Source: AP-15 sp035538335 (GTDB lineage Bacteria; Pseudomonadota; Alphaproteobacteria; ATCC43930; CGMCC-115725). Taken from it: a stretch of DNA of 64,000 bases. How positions within the stretch are numbered: the stretch's first letter is position 1; each line of letters starts with the position of its first letter. Below the pieces are notes generated by a model. The model worked only from the letters and a program-made list of their open reading frames with translations, did not search any database and was not told where the DNA came from. Shown here piece after piece: positions 54,514 through 62,812 of this stretch. The position numbers and the translations under genes are program-made. The DNA is taken from positions 14,691-78,690 of the forward strand of contig DATLKN010000054.1 of the NCBI GenBank assembly GCA_035538335.1. Direction: 5' to 3'.

Positions 54514-55095
54514 ATGACATTCTACCCTGAAGAACGAATCGCGCTGTTCATTGACGGGGCCAACCTTTATTCAGCCGCGCGGGGCCTTGCTTTCGACATC
54601 GACTACAAACGCCTCTTGGAGCTGTTCGGCGGCAAGGGGCGGCTGATCCGCGCCTTCTATTACACCGCGCTTGTCGAGGATCAGGAATATTCGCCGATCC
54701 GGCCGCTCGTCGATTGGCTCGACTACAACGGCTACACGATGGTGACGAAGCCGACGAAGGAATTCACCGACTCGCTCGGCCGCCGCCGGATCAAGGCGAA
54801 CATGGACATCGAGCTGGCGATCGACATGCTCGAAATGGCGCAGCATATCGACCATGCGATCCTGTTTTCCGGCGACGGCGACTTCCGCCGCCTGGTCGAA
54901 GCGGTGCAGCGCAAGGGCGTGCGCGTCTCGGTGGTCTCGACGCTGCGCTCCTCGCCGCCGATGGTGTCGGACGATTTGCGCCGGCAGGCCGACAATTTCA
55001 TCGAGCTGCAGGATCTGGCGCCCAGCATCATGCGCAATCATCACACCCGCGAGGAGGCGCATCGGCTGCGTCCCGAGCCGACCGAGAGCGCGTGA
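54514..55095 (+). CDS. LabA-like NYN domain ribonuclease-fold protein
   Basis: 193 residues from ATG 54514 (GGAG upstream). RIALFIDGANLYSAARGL is the first acidic patch (IDGxN), KANMDIELAIDMLEMA the second, and HAILFSGDGDFRRLVEAVQRKGVRVSVVS the third (SGDGDF). These are the metal-binding aspartates of the NYN/LabA (DUF88) PIN-like fold, so it is probably a Mg-dependent nuclease of unknown target. The stop overlaps the UDG GTG start by 4 bp. Confidence 0.9.
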   Translation: MTFYPEERIALFIDGANLYSAARGLAFDIDYKRLLELFGGKGRLIRAFYYTALVEDQEYSPIRPLVDWLDYNGYTMVTKPTKEFTDSLGRRRIKANMDIELAIDMLEMAQHIDHAILFSGDGDFRRLVEAVQRKGVRVSVVSTLRSSPPMVSDDLRRQADNFIELQDLAPSIMRNHHTREEAHRLRPEPTESA

Positions 55096-55802
55096 GCGCT
55101 CCCGAGACGCCGGCGCGTGACTGCCCGCGGTGCCCGCGCCTCGTCGGATTGCGCGATGCGACGCGAGCGGCGCATCCCGACTGGTTCAACGCGCCGGTTC
55201 CCTCCTTCGGCGACCTGTCGGCCGAGCTGCTGATCGTCGGCTTGGCGCCGGGCCTCACGGGCGCCAACCGCACCGGGCGCCCGTTCACCGGTGACCACGC
55301 CGGCGGCCTGCTCTACGCGACGCTGCGCAAATTCGATTATGCCCGGGGCGAGTATGCTGCGCGCGCCGATGACGGGCTGACGCTGAGCGGGGTGCGGATC
55401 ACCAACGCGGTGCGCTGCGTGCCGCCGCAAAACCGCCCGGAGCCGGCCGAGACCGCCCGCTGCCGGCCCTATCTCGCGGCCGAGATCGCCGCGCTGCCGC
55501 GGCTGCGCGCTATCCTAGCGCTCGGCGCGATAGCGCATGCGAGCGTCACCGCGGCGCGCGGCCTCAAGGGCTCCGCCTACCCGTTCGCGCATGGCCGGCT
55601 GCACGCGCTGCCCGGCGGGCTCGTGCTCGCCGACAGCTATCACTGCTCGCGTCTCAACACGAACACCGGCAAGCTGACGCAACAGATGTTCGAGGCGGTA
55701 TTCACGGCGTTGCAGCCGGTGCTGGGCGGCGGCCCCTCACCCCGCCCCTCTCCCCGCGGGCGGGGAGAGGGAGAGGCCCGCGGAAAAGTCGCGGGAGGGT
55801 GA
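55092..55802 (+). CDS. Uracil-DNA glycosylase, Fe-S type (UdgB, family 5)
   Basis: 236 residues from a GTG that overlaps the NYN stop. CPRCPRLVGLRDA and VRCVPPQNRPEPAETARCRPYL supply the four Fe-S cysteines. GLAPGLTGANRTGRPFTGDHAGG is motif A of family 5 UDG, whose active site lacks the polar Asp or Asn of other UDGs. SYHCSRLNTNTGKLT is motif B. Removes uracil and deaminated purines from DNA. The last 18 or so residues (GGGPSPRPSPRGRGEGEARG) are encoded by a family C intergenic repeat, so the C-terminus has been extended by a repeat. Confidence 0.9.
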   Translation: MSAPETPARDCPRCPRLVGLRDATRAAHPDWFNAPVPSFGDLSAELLIVGLAPGLTGANRTGRPFTGDHAGGLLYATLRKFDYARGEYAARADDGLTLSGVRITNAVRCVPPQNRPEPAETARCRPYLAAEIAALPRLRAILALGAIAHASVTAARGLKGSAYPFAHGRLHALPGGLVLADSYHCSRLNTNTGKLTQQMFEAVFTALQPVLGGGPSPRPSPRGRGEGEARGKVAGG

Positions 55803-55806
55803 GGGG
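55733..55806. repeat. Family C repeat overlapping the 3' end of the UDG gene
   Basis: CTCTCCCC-gcgggc-GGGGAGAG (about 55749-55770) inside CCCCTCACCCC and a GGGAGGGTGAGGGG arm that closes the dyad. Same family as at 12661 and 62572. It supplies the UDG stop codon and tail. It may double as a transcript end before the convergent smpB. Confidence 0.75.
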
Positions 55807-55830
55807 CGACGGGCGTCCGGCGAACCGCCG

Positions 55831-56295
55831 TCACGAATTGCGGCCGGCGAGGATGCGGGCGCGGCTGCGCTGCCAGTCGCGATCGCGTTCGGCCTGGCGT
55901 TTGTCGGCCTTGCGCTTGCCGCGGGCGAGACCGAGCTCGACCTTGGCGCGGCCGCGCTCGTTGAAATAGATCGACAGCGGCACCAAGGTCACGCCCTCGC
56001 GGCGGATCGCGCCCAAGAGCTTGTTCACCTGCTTCCGGTGCAAGAGCAGCTTCCTCGGCCGCCGCGGCTGATGGTTGAAATGCGCCGAGGCCGCGTATTC
56101 CGGAATATTGGCGTTGAGGAGGTAGAGTTCGCCGCCCGCTTCGTCGGCATAGGCCTCGGCGATCGAGGCCTGGCCCTGCCGCAGCACCTTGACCTCGGTG
56201 CCCTTCAGCATCAGCCCCGCCTCGAGCGTATCCTCGATCAGGTAGTCGTGGCGCGCGCGGCGGTTTTGCGCGACATAACGATCGGTCGCCCGCAT
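55831..56295 (-). CDS. smpB: SsrA-binding protein SmpB
   Basis: 154 residues from ATG 56295. VAQNRRARHDYLIEDTLEAGLMLKGTEVKVLRQGQASI, then GELYLLNANIPEY and KLLLHRKQVNKLLGAIRREGVTLVPL, with a basic tail (ARGKRKADKRQAERDRDW), is the complete SmpB fold and tail. It binds tmRNA and rescues stalled ribosomes. Five bp after the dapA stop, so it is co-transcribed. ssrA is not in the window. Confidence 0.97.
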   Translation of the reverse strand: MRATDRYVAQNRRARHDYLIEDTLEAGLMLKGTEVKVLRQGQASIAEAYADEAGGELYLLNANIPEYAASAHFNHQPRRPRKLLLHRKQVNKLLGAIRREGVTLVPLSIYFNERGRAKVELGLARGKRKADKRQAERDRDWQRSRARILAGRNS

Positions 56296-56300
56296 CCGTG

Positions 56301-57176
56301 CTAGTTGATCAGCCTGGCGCCGCGCATCGCGCGGGAGACCTTGTCCTGGGTCTCCGGGCCGATCGCCCACAGCGGCTGGCGCACCTCGGAGGTTGAGCGC
56401 CCGAGCAGCGAGGCGGCGTACTTGACGGGCGCTGGGCTTGTCTCGGCGAACAGCGCGTCGTGCAGCGGAATGAGGCGCTCGTTGATCTCGCGCACGGTCT
56501 GCACCTCGCCCTTCTGCCAGGCCTCGTGCATCTCGCAGCACAAGCGCGGCGCGACGTTGGCGGTCACCGAGATGCAGCCGTCGCCACCCTGCGCCAGATA
56601 GGCGACGGCGGTGGCGTCCTCGCCGGACAACAGCGCGAATTCCTTGCCGATCTCGACGCGCATGCGCAGCGGCCGCGCAAGATCGTTGGTCGCATCCTTG
56701 ACGCCGACGATGTTCGGCAGCTTCGACAGCCGCGCCATCGTCGCATTCGTCATGTCGACAGAGGTCCGGCCGGGGATGTTGTAGATCACGATCGGGATCT
56801 CGACCGCGTCGTGCACCGCCTTGAAATGCTGGTAGAGCCCCTCTTGCGTCGGCTTGTTGTAATAGGGGCAGACGACGAGCGCGGCGTCCGCCCCCGCCTC
56901 CTTCGCGGCTCGCGTCATCTCGATCGTGTGCGCGGTCGAGTTCGAGCCGGTGCCGGCGATGATCGGTCGCTTGCCCTTGGCCACCTCGGCGCACAGCGCG
57001 ATGATCCGCACCTGCTCCTTATGCTCGAGCGCGGGCGCCTCGCCGGTGGTGCCGCAGGGCACGAAACCGTGCGTCCCTTGGCCGATTTGCCACGCCACGA
57101 ACTCTTGAAAGGCGGTTTCGTCCACCGCCCCGTTGCGGAACGGAGTGATCAGCGCGACGAGCGATCCCTTGAACAT
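56301..57176 (-). CDS. dapA: 4-hydroxy-tetrahydrodipicolinate synthase
   Basis: 291 residues with GGAGG upstream. SLVALITPFRNGAVD, CGTTGEAPALEHKE (Thr-Thr hydroxyl relay), IVIYNIPGRTSVDM (catalytic Tyr) and NIVGVKDAT (Schiff-base Lys near 161) are in order. It condenses pyruvate with aspartate semialdehyde in lysine and diaminopimelate synthesis. Beside smpB, an order seen in many alphaproteobacteria. Confidence 0.97.
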   Translation of the reverse strand: MFKGSLVALITPFRNGAVDETAFQEFVAWQIGQGTHGFVPCGTTGEAPALEHKEQVRIIALCAEVAKGKRPIIAGTGSNSTAHTIEMTRAAKEAGADAALVVCPYYNKPTQEGLYQHFKAVHDAVEIPIVIYNIPGRTSVDMTNATMARLSKLPNIVGVKDATNDLARPLRMRVEIGKEFALLSGEDATAVAYLAQGGDGCISVTANVAPRLCCEMHEAWQKGEVQTVREINERLIPLHDALFAETSPAPVKYAASLLGRSTSEVRQPLWAIGPETQDKVSRAMRGARLIN

Positions 57177-57285
57177 CGGTTCCTCCCGGGCGGCAGCGTC
57201 AGAGGGCCACGATAGCCCCCTCGGTCAACCCGTTCAACAGCCGGGCGGCGGGCCGCGCTCCCGGCCGCGGATGCGGCTCAACCTA

Positions 57286-57314
57286 TTGACGAAATAGCAA
57301 TCGTTGCATAGCAT
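57286..57314 (+). promoter_or_regulatory. Sigma70-like promoter for the His-rich protein gene
   Basis: TTGACG (57286-57291), a 17-bp spacer and TAGCAT (57309-57314), in a local AT-rich pocket, 32 bp before the ATG at 57346. Five of six bases match at -35 and four of six at -10. Confidence 0.5.
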
Positions 57315-57345
57315 TACGGACTTCCCGCCACAGGGAGGCCCTCCG

Positions 57346-57747
57346 ATGCACAAGCGAACCGGATTTTTTGCGCTCGGCGCCTTCGCGCTCGTTGCGCTCC
57401 TTGCGATGCCGAGCCTCGCCGAGGACAAGAAGAAGGACGAACACGCCCCGGCGAAGACCGCGTCGCACGAGCATGGCGGTTCGCACGATCACGGCGGGTC
57501 GCACCCCTCTGGCCCCGGCGCCGCGGGCGTCGCCAGAGACATCGGTATCGGCCTCGGCGTGCTCGGCGCGCTCAACGCACTCAGCCAAACGGCGCCGCCG
57601 CCCCCGCCGCCGGCCGCCGCCTTCCGCTACACCGACCAGCCCGGCTTTATCGGACCCGCCGGCCAGCCGTGCCGGCATTACGTCGCGGGCGCGCATTACG
57701 GCACCGCATGCCAGGGCGGCGACGGCGGCTGGCACGTCGTCAACTGA
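57346..57747 (+). CDS. Small secreted His-rich protein
   Basis: 133 residues with GGGAGG before the ATG. The signal peptide (MHKRTGFFALGAFALVALLAMPSLA, then EDKKK) sends it to the periplasm. A His-rich stretch HEHGGSHDHGGSHPSG (about 43-58) looks metal-binding (Ni, Zn or Cu). A short hydrophobic GIGLGVLGALNAL follows, then a Pro run, and the end holds FRYTDQPGFIGPAGQPCRHYV with two cysteines. Family not recognised; a metal buffer or envelope protein is a guess. Confidence 0.7.
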   Translation: MHKRTGFFALGAFALVALLAMPSLAEDKKKDEHAPAKTASHEHGGSHDHGGSHPSGPGAAGVARDIGIGLGVLGALNALSQTAPPPPPPAAAFRYTDQPGFIGPAGQPCRHYVAGAHYGTACQGGDGGWHVVN

Positions 57748-57754
57748 CCGCGCG

Positions 57755-58657
57755 CTGCTGCCGGCGAGCGCCGGCGCGGCGCGGGTTCTCTTCGCTGCGT
57801 CATTCCTGCTGTGCTCGCTTCGGATAGCCGCGGCCGAGAACGGCTGCCCGACAGACGCCGGGGCCGATATACCGGTCGCGACCGCGGCCGGCGCCGTCGT
57901 GCGCATGACGGCGGAACAATATTCCGCCTATATCGGCCGCCTGCGGCCATTGCCGACATTGGCAAGATCCTATGTCTTCGGAAATCGCATCCCGCTGCCG
58001 AAGACCGACGAGCTCGGCCGCGTTCCGGTCGCGAAGCCCGCCTGCAATGGGCGCTCGGCGCCGGCCGCGCGGCCGGCGGGCGGCGCGGGCGTCCGCTCCG
58101 CCGAAATTCTGGCCTTCGGCGACAGCTTGACGGCCGGCTTGGGGCTGCGGCCTACAGCGGCGTTTCCCCGGCGCCTCGAGGCCGATTTGCACGCCCGCGG
58201 GCTCGCCGTCACGGTCGTCAATGGCGGCGTTTCCGGCGACACCACCGCCGGCGGCCTCGCGCGCCTCGACAAGTCCCTCGCGACGAGGCCCGGCCTCGTC
58301 ATAGTGGAATTGGGCACCAACGACGCATTGCGCGGCATCGATCCGGCGAAGGTGCGCGCCGATCTGCAACGGATCATCGAGAGAATCAGAGCCGGCGGCG
58401 CGCACCTGTTGCTCGCCGGAACGCTCGCGCCGGCGAATTGGGGCACGGCGTACCAGCAGGCGTTCGACGCCATCTATCCACAGCTCGCCCGCCGCTACGC
58501 GGTGCCGCTCTACCCGTTCTTCCTCGCCGGCGTTGCGCAACGCCCGGCGCTCAACCAGCGCGACGGCTTGCACCCGAACGGGCGCGGCGTGGCGGCCATC
58601 GTCGAGCGCATCGGCCCGATCGTCGCCCGCCTCATCGGCGCTTCGCAGCCGCGGTAG
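57755..58657 (+). CDS. SGNH/GDSL hydrolase (arylesterase, TesA-like); start uncertain
   Basis: The hydrolase part is clear: LAFGDSLTAGLGL (block I Ser), NGGVSGDTTAGGLARL (block II Gly), VELGTNDALRG (block III Asn) and DGLHPNGRG (block V Asp-His). This is the TesA/arylesterase order. The upstream part reads like a signal peptide (ARVLFAASFLLCSLRIAAA then ENG), but no ATG, GTG or TTG precedes it in frame; CTG at 57755 is the best candidate. GTG 57899 or ATG 57905 would give a cytosolic protein of about 250 residues. Ends 26 bp inside the convergent gene. Confidence 0.8.
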   Translation: MLPASAGAARVLFAASFLLCSLRIAAAENGCPTDAGADIPVATAAGAVVRMTAEQYSAYIGRLRPLPTLARSYVFGNRIPLPKTDELGRVPVAKPACNGRSAPAARPAGGAGVRSAEILAFGDSLTAGLGLRPTAAFPRRLEADLHARGLAVTVVNGGVSGDTTAGGLARLDKSLATRPGLVIVELGTNDALRGIDPAKVRADLQRIIERIRAGGAHLLLAGTLAPANWGTAYQQAFDAIYPQLARRYAVPLYPFFLAGVAQRPALNQRDGLHPNGRGVAAIVERIGPIVARLIGASQPR

Positions 58658-60602
58658 GATTGGTCTTCGGGCGCGGGTTGAAGTCGGGTGGAAGCGCGTT
58701 CGCGACGCCGAGCGCTTCGTCGACCGGGGTGATGCCGAGCGCCTTGCAGCCATAGCCGCTCGCCGCCGGCAAGTTGCGCACAAGCTTTTCCGGGATGCCC
58801 GCGTAAGCCGCCGGCAGCGGCGTCGCGCGGCCTGCCAGCCGGGCCGGATCGAAGGCGGAGGAGAGATCGGCGACGCCGGCGACGAGAGCGTCCGCGGGGC
58901 CGAGATCGGCAAGGCCGAATTTTGCCAGCCCCAGCCGGCGGGCGCGCGCCTCGTCGGGCAACAGCGCGAGCGGGGTGAGGCCAAACAGGCGATCGACGAA
59001 TTTGACGACCGAGGCCTGGCTGCCCTCCGCATGCGCGACGCGGTGCGCCCGGGCGTAGGGCGAGATCACGAGGAGCGGAACCCGCGGCCCGTCGGTGACG
59101 ACGCTGCCGTCGGGGCCCCTCGAACGGACCGGCGGCGGCACGTGGTCGTAGTCGCCCTCGGAATCGTCCCAGGTGAGAATGATCGCGCTCTCGCCCCAAT
59201 AGGGGCTTGCAGCGATGCGGTTGACGGCCTCGGCGACCAGCGCCTCGCTCAACTGCGCGTCGGAATAGCCGGGGTGGTCGTCGTCGCCGAGGAAGTTCTT
59301 CTGCACCGTTACATCGGGGTCGGCGGGCTTCAGCCCGAGCGTGTTCCGATAGCCGCCCTTGACGAAAAACACGCCGCCCGATTTCGGCAGGGCGCGCTTG
59401 TCGAGCGCGGTGAAGAAATCCTCGAGCCCGTGCAGCTGTCCGCGCAATTCGGGATTGTTCGCGATATAGCCGAAATATTGCGGCCCGTTGTGGTGCGTAA
59501 TGTAGGAGGCGTGACTGCCCTCGGCGTCGGTCGGCCCTGGATCGGTCGGCTCGCGGCCGTAGCCTTCTTCGTACCAGCCGAAGCCGAAGGCCGGATTGCC
59601 GGCGCGCGTCACCGCGAGGATGTCGTCGCGGACATCGGCGAGGTCGGTGTCGGGGTCGCTGTCGGCTTTGCTCGTCCGGGCGAGCGTCTTGCCGCGCAGC
59701 GTCAAGGGCAGGGTCGCGAAGGTGAGGTTGCGCTGCGTCGCGTAGAGATGCAGATGCGGCGGCTTGCCCTTGATGTCGCGCGGGTTGACCGGCATCTTGT
59801 TCGCCGAATTGTCGAGCTGCGAGCCCCAAAAAGGGTCGGCATCGTTGACGACGGGCACGCCCATACCCGTGTCGCCGTCGCCGCTGAAGGCTTCGTTCGG
59901 GTGCAGCACCCACTGCGTCTGCCCGCTCTGCGCCGCGATGATCGCGAGATTGCCGGGCGTCGAGGGGCCGGCGATCAGCTGAAAGATGCGATCGAAGAGG
60001 ACGAAACGGTCGGCATAGCGCCACAGCAGCGGCACCGTGTCGCAATCCTCGTGCGCCATCGCCAGTTCGCCGAACTGCCTCGCCTCGAGCGAGGGATTGC
60101 CGAAAGGCGAATATTTGCGCTCCTCGACCAGCGCGAAACGGTCCATGCGGGGCCGGCCGCCGACAATGTGCATCTTGGCGAGGATGCGGCTGTGGCTGTG
60201 GTCGATGTCGTCGGTGTCGGCGGCGAATTCGCGCGGCCCGATGCGGAACGGCCGGATTGTGCCGGGCTTGCCATCGCGCCCGAGCAGCAGCTGGACGAAG
60301 CCCGGCGTCTGCGCGGCCGGCCGCGAATAGAGCCCATCTGCCCCGGGGAAGGTGCCGAAATAGGAATCGAACGAGCGGTTTTCCTGATAGATGACGAAGA
60401 CATAGCGGATATGCCGGCGGATCAGGCGCCACAACGCCTCGCGGCCGAGGCGCGGTTCGGCGCCGGGCGCGACGACATAGGGGGCGGTCGCCGCGCCGGG
60501 CGGCGCCGGGTGATAATCGGGCGGCTGCGCGGCGCCCCGGCCGGCGGCAACGGCGGCGAGCGAGAGGGCAGCGGAGAAGACGAGAAAGGTCCGGCGGATC
60601 AT
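58632..60602 (-). CDS. Secreted phosphoesterase, phospholipase C/acid phosphatase (AcpA) type
   Basis: 656 residues from ATG 60602. Signal peptide IRRTFLVFSAALSLAAVAAGRGAAQ. YVFVIYQENRSFDSYFGTFPGADG is the N-terminal phosphoesterase motif with the metal Glu-Asn; GGRPRMDRF, IIAAQSG and LTWDDSEGDYDHVPPP (DDxxGxxDHV) supply the rest of the metal and nucleophile site, and GPRVPLLVISPYAR is typical of the PLC/acid phosphatase superfamily. It should release phosphate from organic phosphate in the periplasm. A 62-bp element shared with the MFS gene at 61100 lies upstream (60659-60720) and suggests control by phosphate supply. Confidence 0.88.
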   Translation of the reverse strand: MIRRTFLVFSAALSLAAVAAGRGAAQPPDYHPAPPGAATAPYVVAPGAEPRLGREALWRLIRRHIRYVFVIYQENRSFDSYFGTFPGADGLYSRPAAQTPGFVQLLLGRDGKPGTIRPFRIGPREFAADTDDIDHSHSRILAKMHIVGGRPRMDRFALVEERKYSPFGNPSLEARQFGELAMAHEDCDTVPLLWRYADRFVLFDRIFQLIAGPSTPGNLAIIAAQSGQTQWVLHPNEAFSGDGDTGMGVPVVNDADPFWGSQLDNSANKMPVNPRDIKGKPPHLHLYATQRNLTFATLPLTLRGKTLARTSKADSDPDTDLADVRDDILAVTRAGNPAFGFGWYEEGYGREPTDPGPTDAEGSHASYITHHNGPQYFGYIANNPELRGQLHGLEDFFTALDKRALPKSGGVFFVKGGYRNTLGLKPADPDVTVQKNFLGDDDHPGYSDAQLSEALVAEAVNRIAASPYWGESAIILTWDDSEGDYDHVPPPVRSRGPDGSVVTDGPRVPLLVISPYARAHRVAHAEGSQASVVKFVDRLFGLTPLALLPDEARARRLGLAKFGLADLGPADALVAGVADLSSAFDPARLAGRATPLPAAYAGIPEKLVRNLPAASGYGCKALGITPVDEALGVANALPPDFNPRPKTNPTAAAKRR

Positions 60603-60658
60603 CGGCGGCGCCCGGTGCGAATAAGACCAAGAAGCAGGAGCATAACCGCTGCCTGGCC

Positions 60659-60720
60659 TATGCGAGATGCGTGACGGAATCTTTTGCCGGTGATGACGGT
60701 TCGGTGAAGGCTTCAGCCCC
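60659..60720 (-). promoter_or_regulatory. Shared 62-bp regulatory element (PHO-box-like), copy upstream of the phosphoesterase
   Basis: On the minus strand, CCGTCAT (60699-60693) and CCGTCAC (60677-60671) are spaced exactly 22 bp apart, two helical turns, with AAAAGAT between. 48 of 62 bases match the copy at 62515-62577. PhoB boxes are 11-bp repeats of CTGTCAT; here the half-sites are at double spacing. Located about 57-118 bp upstream of the ATG, as expected for an activator site. Confidence 0.6.
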
Positions 60721-60747
60721 GAACCGTGCGAGACCCAAAGAGATCGG

Positions 60748-60979
60748 TCATTGCGAGCCCACGGGTCGATGCTGCCCGCCGCCCGTCCGCGACGCAATCC
60801 CGTCGGCGAATCGCCAACCCCGTTCGAGATTGCCGCGTCGCCCTCCGGGCGCTCGCAATGACCAGCTCTTATTTCTAAAGCGCTGTCCGACCGAACAGAT
60901 CGTCGTTCCCGCGAAAGCGGGGACCCAGAGCCGGCGACGAGACGGTTGCCCTGGACCCCCGCTTACGCGGGGGTGACGA
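60748..60979. repeat. Family D and family B repeats in the phosphoesterase/MFS gap
   Basis: A family D element (TCATTGCGAGC at 60748 to GCTCGCAATGACC at 60863) is followed by two family B dyads, CCCGC-gaaa-GCGGGG (about 60908-60922) and CCCCCGC-tta-GCGGGGG (about 60956-60973). The remaining 61000-61099 shows no gene. The 497-bp gap between 60602 and 61100 thus holds the regulatory element and repeats only. Confidence 0.7.
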
Positions 60980-61099
60980 GGAGGTGTGCTCGACATCCTC
61001 ATCGGCCGGCCCTCCTCGCGCGGGAAACGGTCCCGACCGCCGATCATTCCGGTGGAGAAGGCCGCTGCCAGCGTCAAAATGCGGGCCGCCCGGCCTTCC

Positions 61100-62479
61100 T
61101 CAATCCGCTGCGGCGGCGGGCAGGGCCGCGAGATCCTCGGCGTTGATTTCTTCGAGCGAGCGGCCGCTCGTTTCCGGGACGATGACGAAGGAAAGCAGGC
61201 CGCCGAGCAAGGCGGTCGCGGCAAGCAGCCAGATGACGCCGGCCTCGCCGATGCTCGCGAACAGCGGCGGAAAGAGGAAGGCGCTGATCGAGGCGCCGAT
61301 GCGCCCGCCGACCACCGAGACGCTCTGCGCCACCGTGCGCACCCGCGTCGGCGACAGTTCGACGCCGAGGATGCCGGCGCCCGACACCATGCTCGGAAAG
61401 GTGATGAAGACCGAATAGAGGCCATAGACGACGAGCCCCAGGACCGGCACCGCCGAAAGCTCGGGTTTATAGAAGGCGAAGACAGCGAGCATGACGGCCG
61501 ACATGATCATGCCGATCGCATAGATCGGCTTGCGCCCCACTCGGTCGAGGGCGAAGAGGCTCAACGCGAGCGCGGTCGGCACAATGACACCGAGCGACAT
61601 CAATAGGGAGAAGACGACCGGCTGCACGCCGAGCCCCTGCGCGATCAGCGACGGGCCGAAGAGGATCCCCGAATAGACGACAACGTCGAACAGCCCCCAC
61701 AGCACCGCCGCGGCAATGATCGGGCCCGCATATTGCCGGAACACCTCGCCGAACTCGCGCCGATCGGCGGGCGGCAGGCTCGCCTGGTGGGTGCCGCTGA
61801 CCTCGGCGATGACCCTTGCCGCAGCGCCGGGGTCGCCCGCCAGCCGCGCCAGATAGCGCGCGGTTTCCGGCATCCGGCGGCGCAGATAGAGCACCGAGAT
61901 CGCCGGCACTGCGCCGAAGGCCAGGACGATGCGCCATTGCATGTCGGGCGAAACGCCAGCGAGCTTGAGAACGAGGAGGACCAAGCCGGCGGCGACCGCC
62001 CCCAGCCACCACATGACGCCAAAGCCGATGCCGAGCGTCTTGCCGCGATCGGCGCGGTTCGCATGCTCGGCCATGATCGTCGGCGACAGCACATAATCGG
62101 CGCCGACACCGATGCCGAGGATGAAGCGGATTGCGATCAGCGACCACAAGCCACCGGCGAAGATTTGCGCGACGGCGGCCAATGCCATCAGCGTCACGTC
62201 GAGGCCGTAGAATTTCTTGCGCCCGTTCTGCGCGAGCGCACCGAAGACGAGCGCGCCAAGCGCGGCGCCGACGAGGGCGGAGCCGGCGAGCATCGCGCTC
62301 GCGAGGCTCGAGACGTGCGTGACGCCAAAGCTCGCCAGCACCAGCGGCAGCACGACACCGATCGAAGAAAGGTCGTAGCCGTCGGTGAAGACGCCCATGC
62401 CGGTCGTCAGCATGGCGCGAAGATGGAAACCCTTGAGCGGCTCCTCGTCGAGAAGCCGGAACCCTGTCGCGGCGGTCAT
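61100..62479 (-). CDS. MFS transporter, phosphate:H+ symporter-like (PHS/sugar-porter type)
   Basis: 459 residues with GAGGTG before the ATG. Twelve hydrophobic segments. FHLRAMLTTGMGVFTDGYDLSSIGVVLPLVL is the entry found in the PHS phosphate symporters (Pho84-like), with GRKKFYGLDVTLMALAA and RFILGIGVGADYVLSPTIMAEHANRADRGK in the first half and VGRKPIYAIGMI in the second. PETSGRSLEEINAED closes it, a sugar-porter/PHS signature. It shares its upstream element with the phosphoesterase gene, so phosphate uptake is a good guess; an organic acid or sugar substrate is possible. Confidence 0.82.
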   Translation of the reverse strand: MTAATGFRLLDEEPLKGFHLRAMLTTGMGVFTDGYDLSSIGVVLPLVLASFGVTHVSSLASAMLAGSALVGAALGALVFGALAQNGRKKFYGLDVTLMALAAVAQIFAGGLWSLIAIRFILGIGVGADYVLSPTIMAEHANRADRGKTLGIGFGVMWWLGAVAAGLVLLVLKLAGVSPDMQWRIVLAFGAVPAISVLYLRRRMPETARYLARLAGDPGAAARVIAEVSGTHQASLPPADRREFGEVFRQYAGPIIAAAVLWGLFDVVVYSGILFGPSLIAQGLGVQPVVFSLLMSLGVIVPTALALSLFALDRVGRKPIYAIGMIMSAVMLAVFAFYKPELSAVPVLGLVVYGLYSVFITFPSMVSGAGILGVELSPTRVRTVAQSVSVVGGRIGASISAFLFPPLFASIGEAGVIWLLAATALLGGLLSFVIVPETSGRSLEEINAEDLAALPAAAAD

Positions 62480-62514
62480 TGCGCACCTCTGCGGTTGCCA
62501 GACAAGAGGCTCCT

Positions 62515-62577
62515 ACGCGAGGTGCGTGACAGTATCTTTTAAGCGCGATGACGGTTTCGCGACGGCTTCGGCCCCCA
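62515..62577 (-). promoter_or_regulatory. Shared 62-bp regulatory element (PHO-box-like), copy upstream of the MFS gene
   Basis: On the minus strand CCGTCAT (62554-62548) and CTGTCAC (62532-62526) lie 22 bp apart around AAAAGATA. It begins 36 bp upstream of the ATG at 62479. The flanks GGGGCCGAAGCC and CACGCACCTCGCGTA are also shared with the copy at 60659. Since both copies sit directly before genes that fit phosphate scavenging, a common regulator is likely. Confidence 0.6.
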
Positions 62578-62620
62578 CCCTTCCCTCCCCGCACGCGGGG
62601 GAGGGTTAGGGAGGGGGTGC
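62572..62620. repeat. Family C repeat at the end of the 68-residue gene
   Basis: CACCCTTCCCTCCCCGC and GCGGGGGAGGG form a dyad, with TTAGGGAGGGGG following. The stop codon TAA and the last prolines of the gene at 62606-62812 come from this repeat, the same way that the UDG gene ends in a family C repeat. Confidence 0.65.
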
Positions 62621-62812
62621 AAGCCCGGTTATGTCCTGCGCGAAGATCATCTCTTCGCTGCCGATGCGGGCGGGGTCGGCGGGCGATGCGAGATAGCGCG
62701 CGAACACCCAGACGCCATCCTTCGGGTTCGACACGATCTCGGCGACGGCGCCGTCGGCAAGTGCGATGCGGGTGCCCTCGGCGAGCAGCCGAACATTCAA
62801 CAATTCGCTCAC
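62606..62812 (-). CDS. Small 68-residue protein linked to the Rieske oxygenase
   Basis: From GTG 62812, which overlaps the oxygenase stop as GTGA, so translation is coupled. NVRLLAEGTRIALADGAVAEIVSNPKDGVWVFARYLASPADPARIG is one compact beta-rich domain, and EEMIFAQDITGL closes it before a repeat-derived PPP end. No cysteine. I do not recognise a family; the tight coupling suggests a partner or assembly factor of the oxygenase. Confidence 0.75.
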   Translation of the reverse strand: MSELLNVRLLAEGTRIALADGAVAEIVSNPKDGVWVFARYLASPADPARIGSEEMIFAQDITGLAPPP

